Of a stretch of DNA of 64,000 bases, positions 25,187 through 35,032 are shown piece after piece. This stretch comes from Alteromonas abrolhosensis. Its GTDB lineage: Bacteria; Pseudomonadota; Gammaproteobacteria; Enterobacterales; Alteromonadaceae. Where the stretch lies: the NCBI RefSeq assembly GCF_001953635.1, contig NZ_MEJH01000008.1:119611-183610 (forward strand), in the 5' to 3' direction. The notes under the pieces are model-generated. The model had not been told where the DNA came from, searched no databases, and saw only the letters and a list, made by a program, of their open reading frames with translations. Numbering within the stretch: the first letter of the stretch is position 1; each line of letters starts with the position of its first letter. Position numbers and translations under genes: made by a program.

Positions 25187-26058
25187 AGCTGATCTTTATT
25201 TTTAATCGTCTGCTTTAAAAGAAGAATGAATTCTAGAAGTAAAAACATTAATGCAAATAGTGATGTGATAGCAGCAACAACTGGATCTTTAGTTACGCGA
25301 CTCCAAATTGAAGGTGTTAAAAGAAGATCTTCGTTACCAAATCTCGTTACGCGTACTCCATCTCCCTCTGATACAACCGAAAAATAAAAGGCATTTTCAT
25401 CAGTAAAGCGAAGAAACCCTTTTGAAATATATTCGTTGTTCAAGTCTACGATTGTAGCTCTGTCACCAGTGTCTAAGGTGTAAGTTTCGCCTTGATATCT
25501 GCCCGATGACATAAAACGGCTTTCAAGTATATTTACCTCGCCTTCCAGCAAAAGAGAGTCTACATCTCGCCCTACATCCTCACCTAAAAACGCTTTGCCT
25601 TCAAAAGGTAGCACTATGTCTTTAGATAGATTAACAAGTAGTTCGAGGTAACCTGAGAGGGGGGTGGTAGCGTCACTACTTTCAAGAGTTCCAGAGTGTT
25701 TCAAACTCTTTGCTGAAATCAGGATTTTATGTTGTCCAGCACTATTAACAGCGGTTATGCGCAGTTCTGTACCAGATGCAAAAGTGAAATATCTTTCGCT
25801 AGAAAGAGTTATGGGTTCTAGAAAAAGCTCTTCTGCTACTAGAGTACCTGAATCAAAATACCATTCGTTTATATCAGAGCTCGTCGTGTTTATTGTAAGC
25901 GTTTGCGAGTGCCCTTTTACGCTATAAATATTCGTTCTATCACCTAGTAGAATAATGACCGCAACAATGCCAATCGTTGCAATTAGAAAATAACCCGCGT
26001 TGAGTCGCTTATCTCGCAAAGAAAGTATTGCGGTTACCCGCTCTATTGAAAGTTTCAT
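25183..26058 (-). CDS. Bitopic/two-helix membrane protein of the protease module
   Basis: 291 residues. A helix near the N-terminus (YFLIATIGIVAVIILLG) and one at the C-terminus (VVAAITSLFALMFLLLEFILLL) enclose a beta-rich region of about 220 residues that should face the periplasm. No family recognised. Both its start and its stop overlap neighbours by ATGA, so it is translationally coupled to the secreted protein before it and the protease after it. A membrane sensor or substrate for the protease is a reasonable guess. Confidence 0.6.
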   Translation of the reverse strand: MKLSIERVTAILSLRDKRLNAGYFLIATIGIVAVIILLGDRTNIYSVKGHSQTLTINTTSSDINEWYFDSGTLVAEELFLEPITLSSERYFTFASGTELRITAVNSAGQHKILISAKSLKHSGTLESSDATTPLSGYLELLVNLSKDIVLPFEGKAFLGEDVGRDVDSLLLEGEVNILESRFMSSGRYQGETYTLDTGDRATIVDLNNEYISKGFLRFTDENAFYFSVVSEGDGVRVTRFGNEDLLLTPSIWSRVTKDPVVAAITSLFALMFLLLEFILLLKQTIKNKDQL

Positions 26059-26747
26059 TTATTCTTCAAAAGTGTGAACTGTGTTGCAGGTAGACTTCTT
26101 CCATTTTTTCTTCTAACAATTTGCACATTGTAGTCTTCGTCAACTAGAGACAGAGCAGGCACGGAACAAATAGTATCAAACGACGTTCTCTTACCATCTT
26201 CAATTCTAGCGCAAGTCGCCTTTACCCTTGTACCGTCGTTTGATTTTAATTGCATAAAAACTTCACTTCTTCCAGAACTAATCATAAAGAGAACATCAGA
26301 GCCGCTCTGCGGTTCAGCTCTAGATGAAAGTAAAACGTGTTGGTAGCGCTGATCTTCGCAACTGCCAGTTGTTGCTAATGGTGCTAGCTGGTTCTGATTA
26401 AAGCTAGAGAGAATGTCTTCAAACTTTGTAGGGTATTCTAAAGATACGGTTTGAGAGCTTGGTTCAATATCTGCCTGAAGTTCGTAATCATTTTCAGATA
26501 CATATGCCCCGTCTATTGAAGATACTTTAAAGCAAAAGTGACTCACTTCATGGGAAGTATTTAGAAGAAAGCCTGTGCTAGCAAGTGCACTAGAATACAT
26601 AGCGCCAACAAGAATATTGCCCGATACGGGAACATTAGAACTGAAGTGCTCATTAAAATCATTTGATGGAGTTGCTACTCTTTCCGCACATACAGTGCTA
26701 GACGCAAGAAGAAAAGCAAAAAAGGTGTGTCTTATTGTTATGGCCAT
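26055..26747 (-). CDS. Secreted protein, first gene of the protease module
   Basis: 230 residues with a signal peptide (FFAFLLASSTVCA). The mature part is beta-rich with Cys residues likely paired (CFKV, GSCEDQ, ATCARI, TICSV). No family recognised. AAGGAAAG lies upstream of the ATG. It opens a three-gene operon in which every junction is an ATGA overlap, a strong sign that the three products act together in the envelope. Confidence 0.58.
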   Translation of the reverse strand: MAITIRHTFFAFLLASSTVCAERVATPSNDFNEHFSSNVPVSGNILVGAMYSSALASTGFLLNTSHEVSHFCFKVSSIDGAYVSENDYELQADIEPSSQTVSLEYPTKFEDILSSFNQNQLAPLATTGSCEDQRYQHVLLSSRAEPQSGSDVLFMISSGRSEVFMQLKSNDGTRVKATCARIEDGKRTSFDTICSVPALSLVDEDYNVQIVRRKNGRSLPATQFTLLKNK

Positions 26748-27059
26748 TTCGTCAACTTTCCTTGTTCTCGATTCTTATAACTATTACACAAAAAGCATAT
26801 AAAAATAAGTCCAAACAATAATATTTACTCTATAACTAATAGCCTCCTTGCGGAGGCTATTTCAAATACAAAAAACTCGGAATATCGCAGTCTTTCCCGC
26901 TGTCAGCCAGTCACTTTTAGATTTTACCTCTCTATCAATACCCCTAATCGCATTGATATCCTTGTAAAAAGCCAATATCTTCGAACCGATTGTATCGGGG
27001 AGTGAAGATTAAAGCCTGGTTGCGGGTGTTACCAAACCCACCGCCCGCTGGGGTTATGA
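26748..27059. other. 312-base gap with hairpin 26838-26862
   Basis: Holds the promoter side of the protease module. A hairpin AATAGCCTCC / GGAGGCTATT with a short loop lies at 26838-26862, resembling the terminator at 23354 but without a long T-run. Near 27012-27055 is a short GC-rich patch of unknown meaning within AT-rich DNA. No open frame was accepted. Confidence 0.45.
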
Positions 27060-27362
27060 CTACATTTTTGAAATTGACCAATGACTGTTCGATAGCTTTT
27101 TAAGAGATATTGTGTCTCCCGCTTTAACCCCAAATTTCTTTACAAGTGCTTTTAGGGCTGTTCTATTGCGAAAACGGTGATACGTACTGCATACATCGCT
27201 ACCGAAGGTTTCTCCATCACCTATATCCAGCAGCAACATATGTCCATGCTGTTCCTCACCACTTGCGCCAATATACCGACTCTCAAATTTGTCTAGATTG
27301 CCTCTTAGGTTTATGTAGCCGTTTTTGATAGCGCCTTGTGTAAGAGTAATAAGTATGTTCAT
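27060..27362 (-). CDS. Hypothetical small beta-rich protein
   Basis: 100 residues, alternating strand-like segments (GYINLRG, HGHMLLLDIGDG) and a basic helix (FRNRTALKALVKKFG) followed by VKAGDTISLKKLSNSHWSI. The end recalls the last strands of B3-type DNA-binding barrels found in some restriction proteins, but this is weak. AGGAA precedes the ATG. It stands divergent to a 381-residue orphan and near the hsd operon. Confidence 0.45.
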   Translation of the reverse strand: MNILITLTQGAIKNGYINLRGNLDKFESRYIGASGEEQHGHMLLLDIGDGETFGSDVCSTYHRFRNRTALKALVKKFGVKAGDTISLKKLSNSHWSISKM

Positions 27363-27384
27363 TTTTAGTTCCTGCTTATGAGTT

Positions 27385-28530
27385 GTGTTGATATTGGTAT
27401 TTAAATACTCTTGCGGCGGCGTTGCTAAAAAAGGTGTAATTGGCGCTTGGACTTTAAAATCAATCGGATGGAATAAGTTGGTCTACAAAAAATCCACAAA
27501 TGTAGAGATGTCCGCACTTAAACAAAAGTTAGCTTTCGTCGATGAAAGTTACGCTGTGGCAAGCGATGTCCGTAAAATTACCCAAATAGAAAACAATAAA
27601 TGGATTGAAGATAGTGTTTTATCTAGCGAGGACAGAAGGGCAATTATCAAAAAACAGAGAGAAATAAAAAGGAGCTTGGGACGTCGAATAGGGCGTGTCG
27701 TACACGGTGAGTACGAAGAATTAGAGCAAAAAATTATCGATGCAGATAGCAAGATAAGCGCTTTAAATAACATTTATAAGCGAGTAAAGCCTCTCTCCAA
27801 AAAAACAATATTACAGTTTAACCATCGTTACGATGGATTGATTGAAACGTTTTTCGAAGCGCTAACTGAATCCGAGCGTTTGCGATTTAAGGTACTTGTT
27901 GATGGTGACTTAGTTAGTTTTGGTGAGTCACAAAAGTTTCTATCGCCGACTGAGCTTAATACGAAGCTTAAGCCCTACTTCAGTTCTCCTAAATTTTCGG
28001 TTGAAGAGGTTATTTGCTCTTTAGAGAATTCAATTCGAAAAAACGAGTTGGCAGAGAAGCAATCTATTAAACACTCCCAAAAAGACAGAGCTGCACTAGC
28101 AGCTTACAAGATAAGAAAAACAAAACATGCGCTAAAAATTGTCAAAAGAATCGAGCACCTCGATAACGTATATGGCAAAAAACTTAAAGGTGTGAAGACT
28201 TTCATAAAGACTGAAAAGGGGGAGCTACCTTGGCCTAAATATTTACTGGGTAACTTTAAGGCCTGTTCTTATAGCGGAATTTCAAGTTTTAACGCCATAT
28301 TGAACAGTAATACAGTAGCGCTTCCGCATATAAACGAAGTTCCATTGCTCCAATTTGGGAGCATGTTTTTGTTCAGTACAGATATATCGATATTTTTTGA
28401 TATAAGGAAGGTGTTATCAGCTCACGAATTTAATAAGTTTCGAGCTTTTAGTCATTATGAGTCCAAATTGAGTAAAGAGTATCCAGTGAAGAATTCTATA
28501 GGCTTTCCTTATTCATATTTCAACATATGA
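27385..28530 (+). CDS. Hypothetical protein with coiled-coil region
   Basis: 381 residues from GTG 27385; an internal ATG at 27511 (MSALKQKLAF) is a fair alternative and neither start has a strong ribosome site. Residues about 75-135 and 215-260 are Lys/Glu-rich helices likely to form coiled coils. The C-terminal part is more globular and aromatic. No catalytic motif recognised. It precedes the hsdR gene by 180 bases in the same direction but probably has a separate promoter. Confidence 0.5.
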   Translation: MLILVFKYSCGGVAKKGVIGAWTLKSIGWNKLVYKKSTNVEMSALKQKLAFVDESYAVASDVRKITQIENNKWIEDSVLSSEDRRAIIKKQREIKRSLGRRIGRVVHGEYEELEQKIIDADSKISALNNIYKRVKPLSKKTILQFNHRYDGLIETFFEALTESERLRFKVLVDGDLVSFGESQKFLSPTELNTKLKPYFSSPKFSVEEVICSLENSIRKNELAEKQSIKHSQKDRAALAAYKIRKTKHALKIVKRIEHLDNVYGKKLKGVKTFIKTEKGELPWPKYLLGNFKACSYSGISSFNAILNSNTVALPHINEVPLLQFGSMFLFSTDISIFFDIRKVLSAHEFNKFRAFSHYESKLSKEYPVKNSIGFPYSYFNI

Positions 28531-28710
28531 ACGCGAGAACTTTTGAGCATAAATCAGAGGCGCGATGAGTGACGTGGAGGTTGAATAAAAGTAATGCTAA
28601 CTTGCGGAAATAATTATTAAATTCGAACACACGGTATTCAGTAAAATCTTAATCAAGATTAAACTTTAGTATATAGTGTGAGCAGTAAATGAGTAGACAA
28701 GGAAAGTTGT

Positions 28711-31700
28711 ATGGTATTCACAAGCAATTTTGAGTTTCTTAAAGCACACGGAGTTTGGTTTTATAACCTTGCAGCAAGTGCTGAGCGCAACTTCTCCTCA
28801 GATCCCAATACAACACTTATTAAAATGCGCCAACTCGGCGAAGCCATTGCCCAAAATATTGCAGCCCGTGTGGGCGTTGAGTATGGCAACGATATCAAGC
28901 AAGTAGATTTACTCCGCGATATAGATTACTCACTTAGATTAGATGAAAACGTTCGAGACGCTTTTCATACTTTAAGAAAGGTAGGGAATACAGCAACCCA
29001 CGAATTTGATAGTAGCAGCCACCGCGATGCCCTGAAGTCGATGATGGTAGGCCACGCGCTTTCCATGTGGTTTCACAGCACATTTGGAGGAGACAAGGCC
29101 AAAGGCTTTAAAGTTTCCAAATTTGTGAAACCTGAAGATCCCTCCGCTTACGTTAGAGAAATAGAAGAGCAGTTAGAACAACTCAAGATTGAAGCTCAAC
29201 GTACATCAGACCGCATAAAAGTTGCAGAAAAGCTTAGTCAAATCGAGCATGAAAAAGCCGAGGCTGAGCGCCTTCGTGCAGAGCGGATGGCTGAGGAGCG
29301 TGAGATATGGGAACAATTGGCGCATGAGCAAGAAGAGGCGCTTGCCAACTATCGAGCTGAAGTTGAGCGTGAAAATAAAGTCAACTTTGACCATTTCAAA
29401 GCGCAACCAAAAGAGCAGCAGGCCGCCGAGCTTCAACGCATAGAAAAGTCCCACTTTGAAATGGATGAAGCGGAGACCCGTGTCATCATTGATCAGCAAC
29501 TTATTGATGCAGGTTGGGAAGCTGATACAGAGAACTTACGCTATTCCAAAGGCGCTCGGCCAGAACCCAATAAAAACCGTGCTATTGCAGAGTGGCCCAC
29601 AGATTCTGGGCCAGCTGATTACGCGCTCTTTAACGGTACAACGCTGGTGGCTGTTGTCGAAGCAAAGAAAAATGCCAGGAATGTATATGGCGCTATCGAC
29701 CAGGCCAAACGCTACGCTAAAGGTATAGCATCGTTAACTGGTGATATTGAAGTGACAGAGTACGGCGAGTTTAAAGTGCCGCTTACTTTCGCAACCAATG
29801 GTCGCTCGTATTTAAAACAATTGGAGCAAGAAAGCGGGATATGGTTCTTAGACGTTCGTGATACCACTAATCGCCGCAAAGCGTTGAAGGGCTGGTACTC
29901 CCCGCAGGAGATTAAAACCTATCTTCGCCAGACGCCTCAGAAAGCCAATGCACAACTTGATGAGATGGGGTTTGAATACGAACTTCAGTTACGTGACTAT
30001 CAGAAAAAAGCCATTCAAAGCGTTGAGCAAGCTATTAAAGATGAAAAAGAGCGTGCGCTTGTAGCAATGGCAACCGGAACAGGTAAAACAAAAACCTGTA
30101 TCGCGCTGGTGTACCGTCTTCTAAAAGCCGAACGTTTTCGCCGAATCCTGTTTCTGGTAGATCGCAGTGCTCTTGGCGTTCAGGCCACAGTTGATTTTGG
30201 TGAAGTGCGTATGGAAAACCTCAATACGTTTGCAGATACTTTTGACGTATTAGGAATGGAGCCAGAAAAAAATCCAAAACCCACACCTGATGACGACACA
30301 AAAGTACACGTGGCTACAGTACAGGGTTTGGTTAAGCGTATCATGTACCCATCAGAAGATGCCTCTAGGCCAGGAGTAGGGCAGTATGATTGCATTGTTG
30401 TGGATGAGTGCCACCGTGGTTACTTGTTAGACCGAGAGCTAAGTGAAACAGAAGTAAAGTTTAGAGACCAGCAAGATTATGTTTCAAAATATCGCGCTGT
30501 AATAGACTACTTTGATGCATTCAAAATTGGGTTAACGGCAACGCCAGCCTTACATACCACCGATATCTTTGGCGACCCAGTATTCTCTTACAGCTATACC
30601 GAAGCAGTAATTGATGGTTACCTAGTTGACCATCTACCTCCTGTAAGAATCCATACCAAACTCAACACTGATGGTATTCACTACAATGTGAATGAAGAAG
30701 TGCAGGTTTACGACCCACAAACCAATCAACTTGAACTCATTCATACACCTGATGAGCTCGACTTTGATGTTGCGCAGTTCAACAGAAAAGTAATAGCACC
30801 AGAGTTTACCAAAGCGATAGCGAAATGGTTGATAGAAAGTGATTCAATTGACCCATACTCTCAAGAGAAAACACTCATCTTTTGTGTAACTGACAAACAC
30901 GCTGATGAGATGGTAGAGGCGCTGAAGGACGCGTGTGAGCATTATCACGGGGCCGTTGACGATGACGCAATCATGAAAATAACGGGGGCATCCGATAAGC
31001 CGCTCCAGCTCATCAGGCGTTATAAGAATGACCGTCTCCCCAATATAGTAGTCACTGTAGACCTGCTGACCACTGGCGTGGACGTGCCCTCCATTTGCAA
31101 CCTGGTATTCATGCGCCGCGTGAACAGCCGAATTCTTTACGAACAAATGTTAGGCCGTGCTACGCGTCGCTGTGATGACATCGCTAAAGAGCGGTTTCGT
31201 ATTTACGATGCTGTAGACATTTACAAGCAGCTCGAAAAAGTGAACACCATGAAGCCCGTGGTCACGAACGTAGACATTACCTTTAGCAAACTGGAAAGCG
31301 AGATTGCAGAGGGTAGAGACAGCAAACTTCAGGAACTCGCGAGAGATCAATTTTTGAGTAAGCTTCAAAGTAAGAAGCGCTACCTTACTGAAACTCAGCA
31401 AAGCGAATTCGAGCGTATTGTTGGAAAGCCGCCTCAGGAGTTTGCGCAAGAATTAAAAGCAAAGCCTGTGCAGGAAGTAGCAAATTGGTTTTTAAATAAT
31501 CCAGGCTTAGGCGAGCTGCTTGATATGAAAGTAAAGGGCACGGGTGGGTTTAATCGTATTGTGGTATCTGAGCATGAAGACGAGGTGCTCGATACCTCAA
31601 CAGGTTATGGCAGCGGCCAAAAGCCAGAAGACTACCTAACCGCCTTTAACGACTTCGTGAATGCTAACAGTAATAGAATGGTTGCAATTCAAACAGTCAT

Positions 31701-32163
31701 TCAACGTCCGTGGGAATTAACCCGTGAAAGCTTGAAACAATTAGCATTAGAACTTGAAAAAAACGAGTTTAGAGAAGAAGATCTCAAAGCGGCATGGAAA
31801 GAAGTACGAAACGAAGATATCGCTGCCAGAATCATTGGTTACATTCGCCAAGCCGCAATAGGTGAAGCCCTTATCCCATACGAAGAACGAGTAGATAGAG
31901 CATTAGATAGAATACTTGCAAGCCAGCCGTGGAAAACACCGCAGCGGGACTGGTTAAGCACTATTGCCAAACAAATGAAAGCTAACATCATCGTTGATGA
32001 AGCCAACTTGAATGAAGGTATTTTCAAGCAACGGCTAGGTGGAATCAATCGCGCCAACAAACTCTTCGACCAGCCTATCACCGACATCCTCGCCCAGTTT
32101 AATCGTGCATTGTGGGTAAACGATGATGATGGCGGCTACACAGATGATAAAGCAACAGCCTGA
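28711..32163 (+). CDS. hsdR: Type I restriction enzyme subunit R (EcoKI type)
   Basis: 1150 residues, close to the EcoKI R subunit in length and start (SNFEFLKxH ... DPNTTLIKMRQLGEA). Order: DUF4145-like N-terminus, a long charged helix, the HSDR_N nuclease with Asp near 303 and VVEAKK near 314, then an SF2 motor with MATGTGKTKT (about 455), DECH (about 565), GLTATP and the MLGRATR motif VI. The subunit translocates DNA and cuts it when the site is unmethylated. It works with the M and S subunits made by the next genes. AAGGAAA precedes the ATG. A TTAATC-type hairpin lies in the promoter region near 28645-28660. All key motifs look intact. Confidence 0.95.
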   Translation: MVFTSNFEFLKAHGVWFYNLAASAERNFSSDPNTTLIKMRQLGEAIAQNIAARVGVEYGNDIKQVDLLRDIDYSLRLDENVRDAFHTLRKVGNTATHEFDSSSHRDALKSMMVGHALSMWFHSTFGGDKAKGFKVSKFVKPEDPSAYVREIEEQLEQLKIEAQRTSDRIKVAEKLSQIEHEKAEAERLRAERMAEEREIWEQLAHEQEEALANYRAEVERENKVNFDHFKAQPKEQQAAELQRIEKSHFEMDEAETRVIIDQQLIDAGWEADTENLRYSKGARPEPNKNRAIAEWPTDSGPADYALFNGTTLVAVVEAKKNARNVYGAIDQAKRYAKGIASLTGDIEVTEYGEFKVPLTFATNGRSYLKQLEQESGIWFLDVRDTTNRRKALKGWYSPQEIKTYLRQTPQKANAQLDEMGFEYELQLRDYQKKAIQSVEQAIKDEKERALVAMATGTGKTKTCIALVYRLLKAERFRRILFLVDRSALGVQATVDFGEVRMENLNTFADTFDVLGMEPEKNPKPTPDDDTKVHVATVQGLVKRIMYPSEDASRPGVGQYDCIVVDECHRGYLLDRELSETEVKFRDQQDYVSKYRAVIDYFDAFKIGLTATPALHTTDIFGDPVFSYSYTEAVIDGYLVDHLPPVRIHTKLNTDGIHYNVNEEVQVYDPQTNQLELIHTPDELDFDVAQFNRKVIAPEFTKAIAKWLIESDSIDPYSQEKTLIFCVTDKHADEMVEALKDACEHYHGAVDDDAIMKITGASDKPLQLIRRYKNDRLPNIVVTVDLLTTGVDVPSICNLVFMRRVNSRILYEQMLGRATRRCDDIAKERFRIYDAVDIYKQLEKVNTMKPVVTNVDITFSKLESEIAEGRDSKLQELARDQFLSKLQSKKRYLTETQQSEFERIVGKPPQEFAQELKAKPVQEVANWFLNNPGLGELLDMKVKGTGGFNRIVVSEHEDEVLDTSTGYGSGQKPEDYLTAFNDFVNANSNRMVAIQTVIQRPWELTRESLKQLALELEKNEFREEDLKAAWKEVRNEDIAARIIGYIRQAAIGEALIPYEERVDRALDRILASQPWKTPQRDWLSTIAKQMKANIIVDEANLNEGIFKQRLGGINRANKLFDQPITDILAQFNRALWVNDDDGGYTDDKATA

Positions 32164-32201
32164 TTTCAGGCTGTGCAACGAACCAAATAAGAGACAGTAG
32201 T

Positions 32202-33710
32202 ATGAGTACACAAGATTTAATCAGTAAGTTATGGAATCTATGCCACGTATTGCGTGATGACGGCGTAACTTACCACGAGTACCTGAACGAACTAACTTAC
32301 CTAATTTTCCTGAAAATGGTTGAAGAAACAGGGCAGGATAATCTCATTCCTGAAAATTATCGCTGGAGCGATATTGAAAACTTTAACGCAGCGACACGTT
32401 TAGAAGAATACAAAAAGCTACTTATTCACCTTGGTTCACATGGCTCGCTAATTACAAAAGCGATTTTTGCTGATGCAGCAACATGTATTCGTAAACCAGC
32501 AACATTGAATAAGCTGGTAACTGAAATCGACAAGTTAGACTGGTACTCAGCCAAGGTTGAAGGCCTAGGTGACATGTACGAAGGCTTGCTGGAAATCAAT
32601 GCAAGTGAGAAGAAGTCGGGCGCAGGCCAATACTTCACGCCTAGGGTACTTATCGATGCCATGGTAGAGCTAATGCGCCCAACGCTAGATGATGTAGTGG
32701 TAGACCCAACGGCAGGCACAGGCGGGTTTATTATCGCCGCGCATAAATATCTAGAAAAACATAACGATATCTCAAGCCTTTCGGAAACTGCATACGACAA
32801 ATATCAGCATAAAACCTTCTTCGGCATGGAATTAGTACCCGATACACGTCGCTTGGCAATGATGAACCTAATGCTGCACGACTTGGCAATTGATGATGAC
32901 AATGCAGGTGTACTTTATGGCGATACGTTATCAAATGAAGGTAAAGCTTTACCGAAAGCCTCGCTTATTTTAGCCAATCCGCCTTTTGGCACAAAGCAGG
33001 GTGGGGGCGTGCCTACCCGTGACGACTTGGTACATTACACTAGTAATAAGCAGTTGGCCTTTCTTCATGCCATGTACCAAACCATGCTTAAGCCTGGCGG
33101 GCGAGTTGCAGTAGTGCTTCCTGATAACGTATTGTTCGAAGGCTCCACAGGCCGCAAGATACGTAACGATTTGATGGAAAAATGTAACCTGCATACCATC
33201 CTTCGTTTGCCGACAGGTATTTTCTATGCGGCGGGCGTAAAAACAAATGTGCTGTTTTTCGACAAGCCAAAAGATGTGAATCAAGACACAGATAACACTC
33301 AAAATGTTTGGGTTTACGATATGCGAGCGAACATGCCGCAGTTTGGCAAACGCACAGTCTTGACCAAAGCTCATTTCGATGAGTTTTATGAGGCAGTAGG
33401 CAGCGACCTTACTCAGGTTGATGAGGCACAACGACAAGCCTTTATCGATAATCATCAAAACGGCAGTGATGTGGGGGATGTCGATACCTGTCGCCTACGT
33501 AAATTCACTCGTGAAGAAATTGCTGCGAAAGAAGATTCCTTAGATTTGGCTTGGATTCGAGACGATAGTGTTGAAGATGCTTCTAAACTGCCTGAACCAG
33601 ATGTGCTGATTAATGAAGCGATAGAAGAACTGGCGGGTGCAATTACTGATTTGCAGTCGATTTTGGTTGAGTTGGATGTGGCAGAGGCTTCGGAAGAGGT
33701 TGTGCTATGA
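32202..33710 (+). CDS. hsdM: Type I modification methyltransferase subunit M
   Basis: 502 residues. The AdoMet-binding motif DPTAGTGGF (about 167) and the catalytic NPPFG (about 258, N6-adenine class) are both intact, after a helical N-terminal domain that begins DLISKLWNLCHVLRDDG. The subunit methylates adenine in the recognition site and is needed by the restriction complex. It lies 38 bases after hsdR; its stop overlaps the hsdS start in ATGA, so M and S are coupled. Confidence 0.96.
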   Translation: MSTQDLISKLWNLCHVLRDDGVTYHEYLNELTYLIFLKMVEETGQDNLIPENYRWSDIENFNAATRLEEYKKLLIHLGSHGSLITKAIFADAATCIRKPATLNKLVTEIDKLDWYSAKVEGLGDMYEGLLEINASEKKSGAGQYFTPRVLIDAMVELMRPTLDDVVVDPTAGTGGFIIAAHKYLEKHNDISSLSETAYDKYQHKTFFGMELVPDTRRLAMMNLMLHDLAIDDDNAGVLYGDTLSNEGKALPKASLILANPPFGTKQGGGVPTRDDLVHYTSNKQLAFLHAMYQTMLKPGGRVAVVLPDNVLFEGSTGRKIRNDLMEKCNLHTILRLPTGIFYAAGVKTNVLFFDKPKDVNQDTDNTQNVWVYDMRANMPQFGKRTVLTKAHFDEFYEAVGSDLTQVDEAQRQAFIDNHQNGSDVGDVDTCRLRKFTREEIAAKEDSLDLAWIRDDSVEDASKLPEPDVLINEAIEELAGAITDLQSILVELDVAEASEEVVL

Positions 33711-35032
33711 GTGAGTTGCCTCAAGGGTGGGAAATTAAAAAACTTTCAGAAATTGCATCTACGGGTTTGATTTCGGATGGAGATTGGGTCGAGAGTAAAG
33801 ACCAAGACCCTTCTGGTGCTATAAGATTAATACAATTAGCTGATATTGGAGACGGTAATTTTAAGGACAAATCGTCTCGCTTTATGAATAAAGAAAAGGC
33901 TGCGTTATTAAGGTGTACCTTTCTGCAAACTGGCGATGTTTTGATAGCACGAATGCCCGACCCGTTAGGTAGAGCTTGTCTTTTCCCTGAATTAAGGAAC
34001 GATTGTGTCACTGTAGTAGATATCTGTATCGTTAGGCTAACTCCTGATGACCTAATGGAAAATAGGTTGTTAAAGTATTGGTTAAATTCACCCGCAATCC
34101 GAAACCTGATTGATATGCAAGCGACTGGAACTACTCGAAGGCGCATAACTAAGAAAAAATTGTCTGCTTTTGAGTTACCAGTACCTCCTCGTGTAGAGCA
34201 AAAACGCATCGCAGACAAACTCGATAGCGTGCTCGCGAAAGTCGAAGCCGCTCAGGCCCGTCTCGACAAAATTCCCGCTATCTCAAAACGCTTCCGTCAG
34301 TCTGTGCTTGCTGCTGCAACTTCTGGCGAACTCACCAAAGACTGGCGAGAGGAACATCATGAAGCTTTCAAAAAAGTAACATTAGGAAATGCTGGAGTTA
34401 TTGTAAAAACTGGGCCATTTGGCAGCGCTCTCCATAAGTCTGAATATATTATGTCTGGGATTCCCGTTGTAAATCCGACTCATATAAGTGAGGGGAAAAT
34501 TTTTTCGTCTGAAAGTATGACCATAACGCACGACAAGTTTGAAGATTTAAAGGCTTGGAATCTAAAAATAGGTGATGTAATCGTTGGTAGACGTGGTGAG
34601 ATGGGGCGAGCAGCTGAAATAAAAGAAGAACATTTGCCAATGCTGTGTGGTACTGGCTCAATGATTATAAGAACTGAAGAGTCAGGTATCTCTCCTGCAT
34701 TTTTAACCATTGCGCTACGATCTCCAACAGCGATTCAATTTTTCGAATCAAACTCCGTTGGCTCCACAATGGTTAATTTGAATCAGAAGATTATCAAAGC
34801 ATTTGAGATTTATTATCCAAGCGACGAAGAACAATCTGAAATTGTTAGTAGAGTTAATCAGCTATTTGAACATGCCAATACAGTAGAAAAGCAATACAAT
34901 GCCGCCAAAGCTCGTTTAGACAAACTCACTCAATCAATACTAGCTAAAGCTTTCAAAGGCGAGTTATTGTCAAATTCAGTCGATTCAAAAATCAAATCAA
35001 TCGAAAGCTCAATTGAGACGCTAAATGCGTGA
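33707..35032 (+). CDS. hsdS: Type I specificity subunit S
   Basis: 441 residues with two target-recognition domains, each followed by the conserved helical spacer: PPRVEQKRIADKLDSVLAKVEAAQARLDK near residue 165-195 (quoted in part: VEQKRIADKLDSVLAKVEA) and EEQSEIVSRVNQLFE near 380. The first domain starts GWEIKKLSEIA. The subunit sets the DNA sequence recognised by the R2M2S complex; the site cannot be read from here. Overlaps hsdM by four bases. TRD regions are AT-richer than the spacers, as usual for exchanged modules. Confidence 0.95.
   Translation: MSELPQGWEIKKLSEIASTGLISDGDWVESKDQDPSGAIRLIQLADIGDGNFKDKSSRFMNKEKAALLRCTFLQTGDVLIARMPDPLGRACLFPELRNDCVTVVDICIVRLTPDDLMENRLLKYWLNSPAIRNLIDMQATGTTRRRITKKKLSAFELPVPPRVEQKRIADKLDSVLAKVEAAQARLDKIPAISKRFRQSVLAAATSGELTKDWREEHHEAFKKVTLGNAGVIVKTGPFGSALHKSEYIMSGIPVVNPTHISEGKIFSSESMTITHDKFEDLKAWNLKIGDVIVGRRGEMGRAAEIKEEHLPMLCGTGSMIIRTEESGISPAFLTIALRSPTAIQFFESNSVGSTMVNLNQKIIKAFEIYYPSDEEQSEIVSRVNQLFEHANTVEKQYNAAKARLDKLTQSILAKAFKGELLSNSVDSKIKSIESSIETLNA

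Noticed and set aside
23354..26862. Similar hairpins at 23354-23377 and 26838-26862 as ends of a transposon
   Set aside because: The likeness is limited to the AGCCTCC/GGAGGCT stem, a common terminator form; no target duplication or transposase was found.
28689..28733. Small open frame before hsdR (ATG 28689) as a leader gene
   Set aside because: Only 14 codons, overlaps the hsdR start, and its ribosome site is poor; likely chance.
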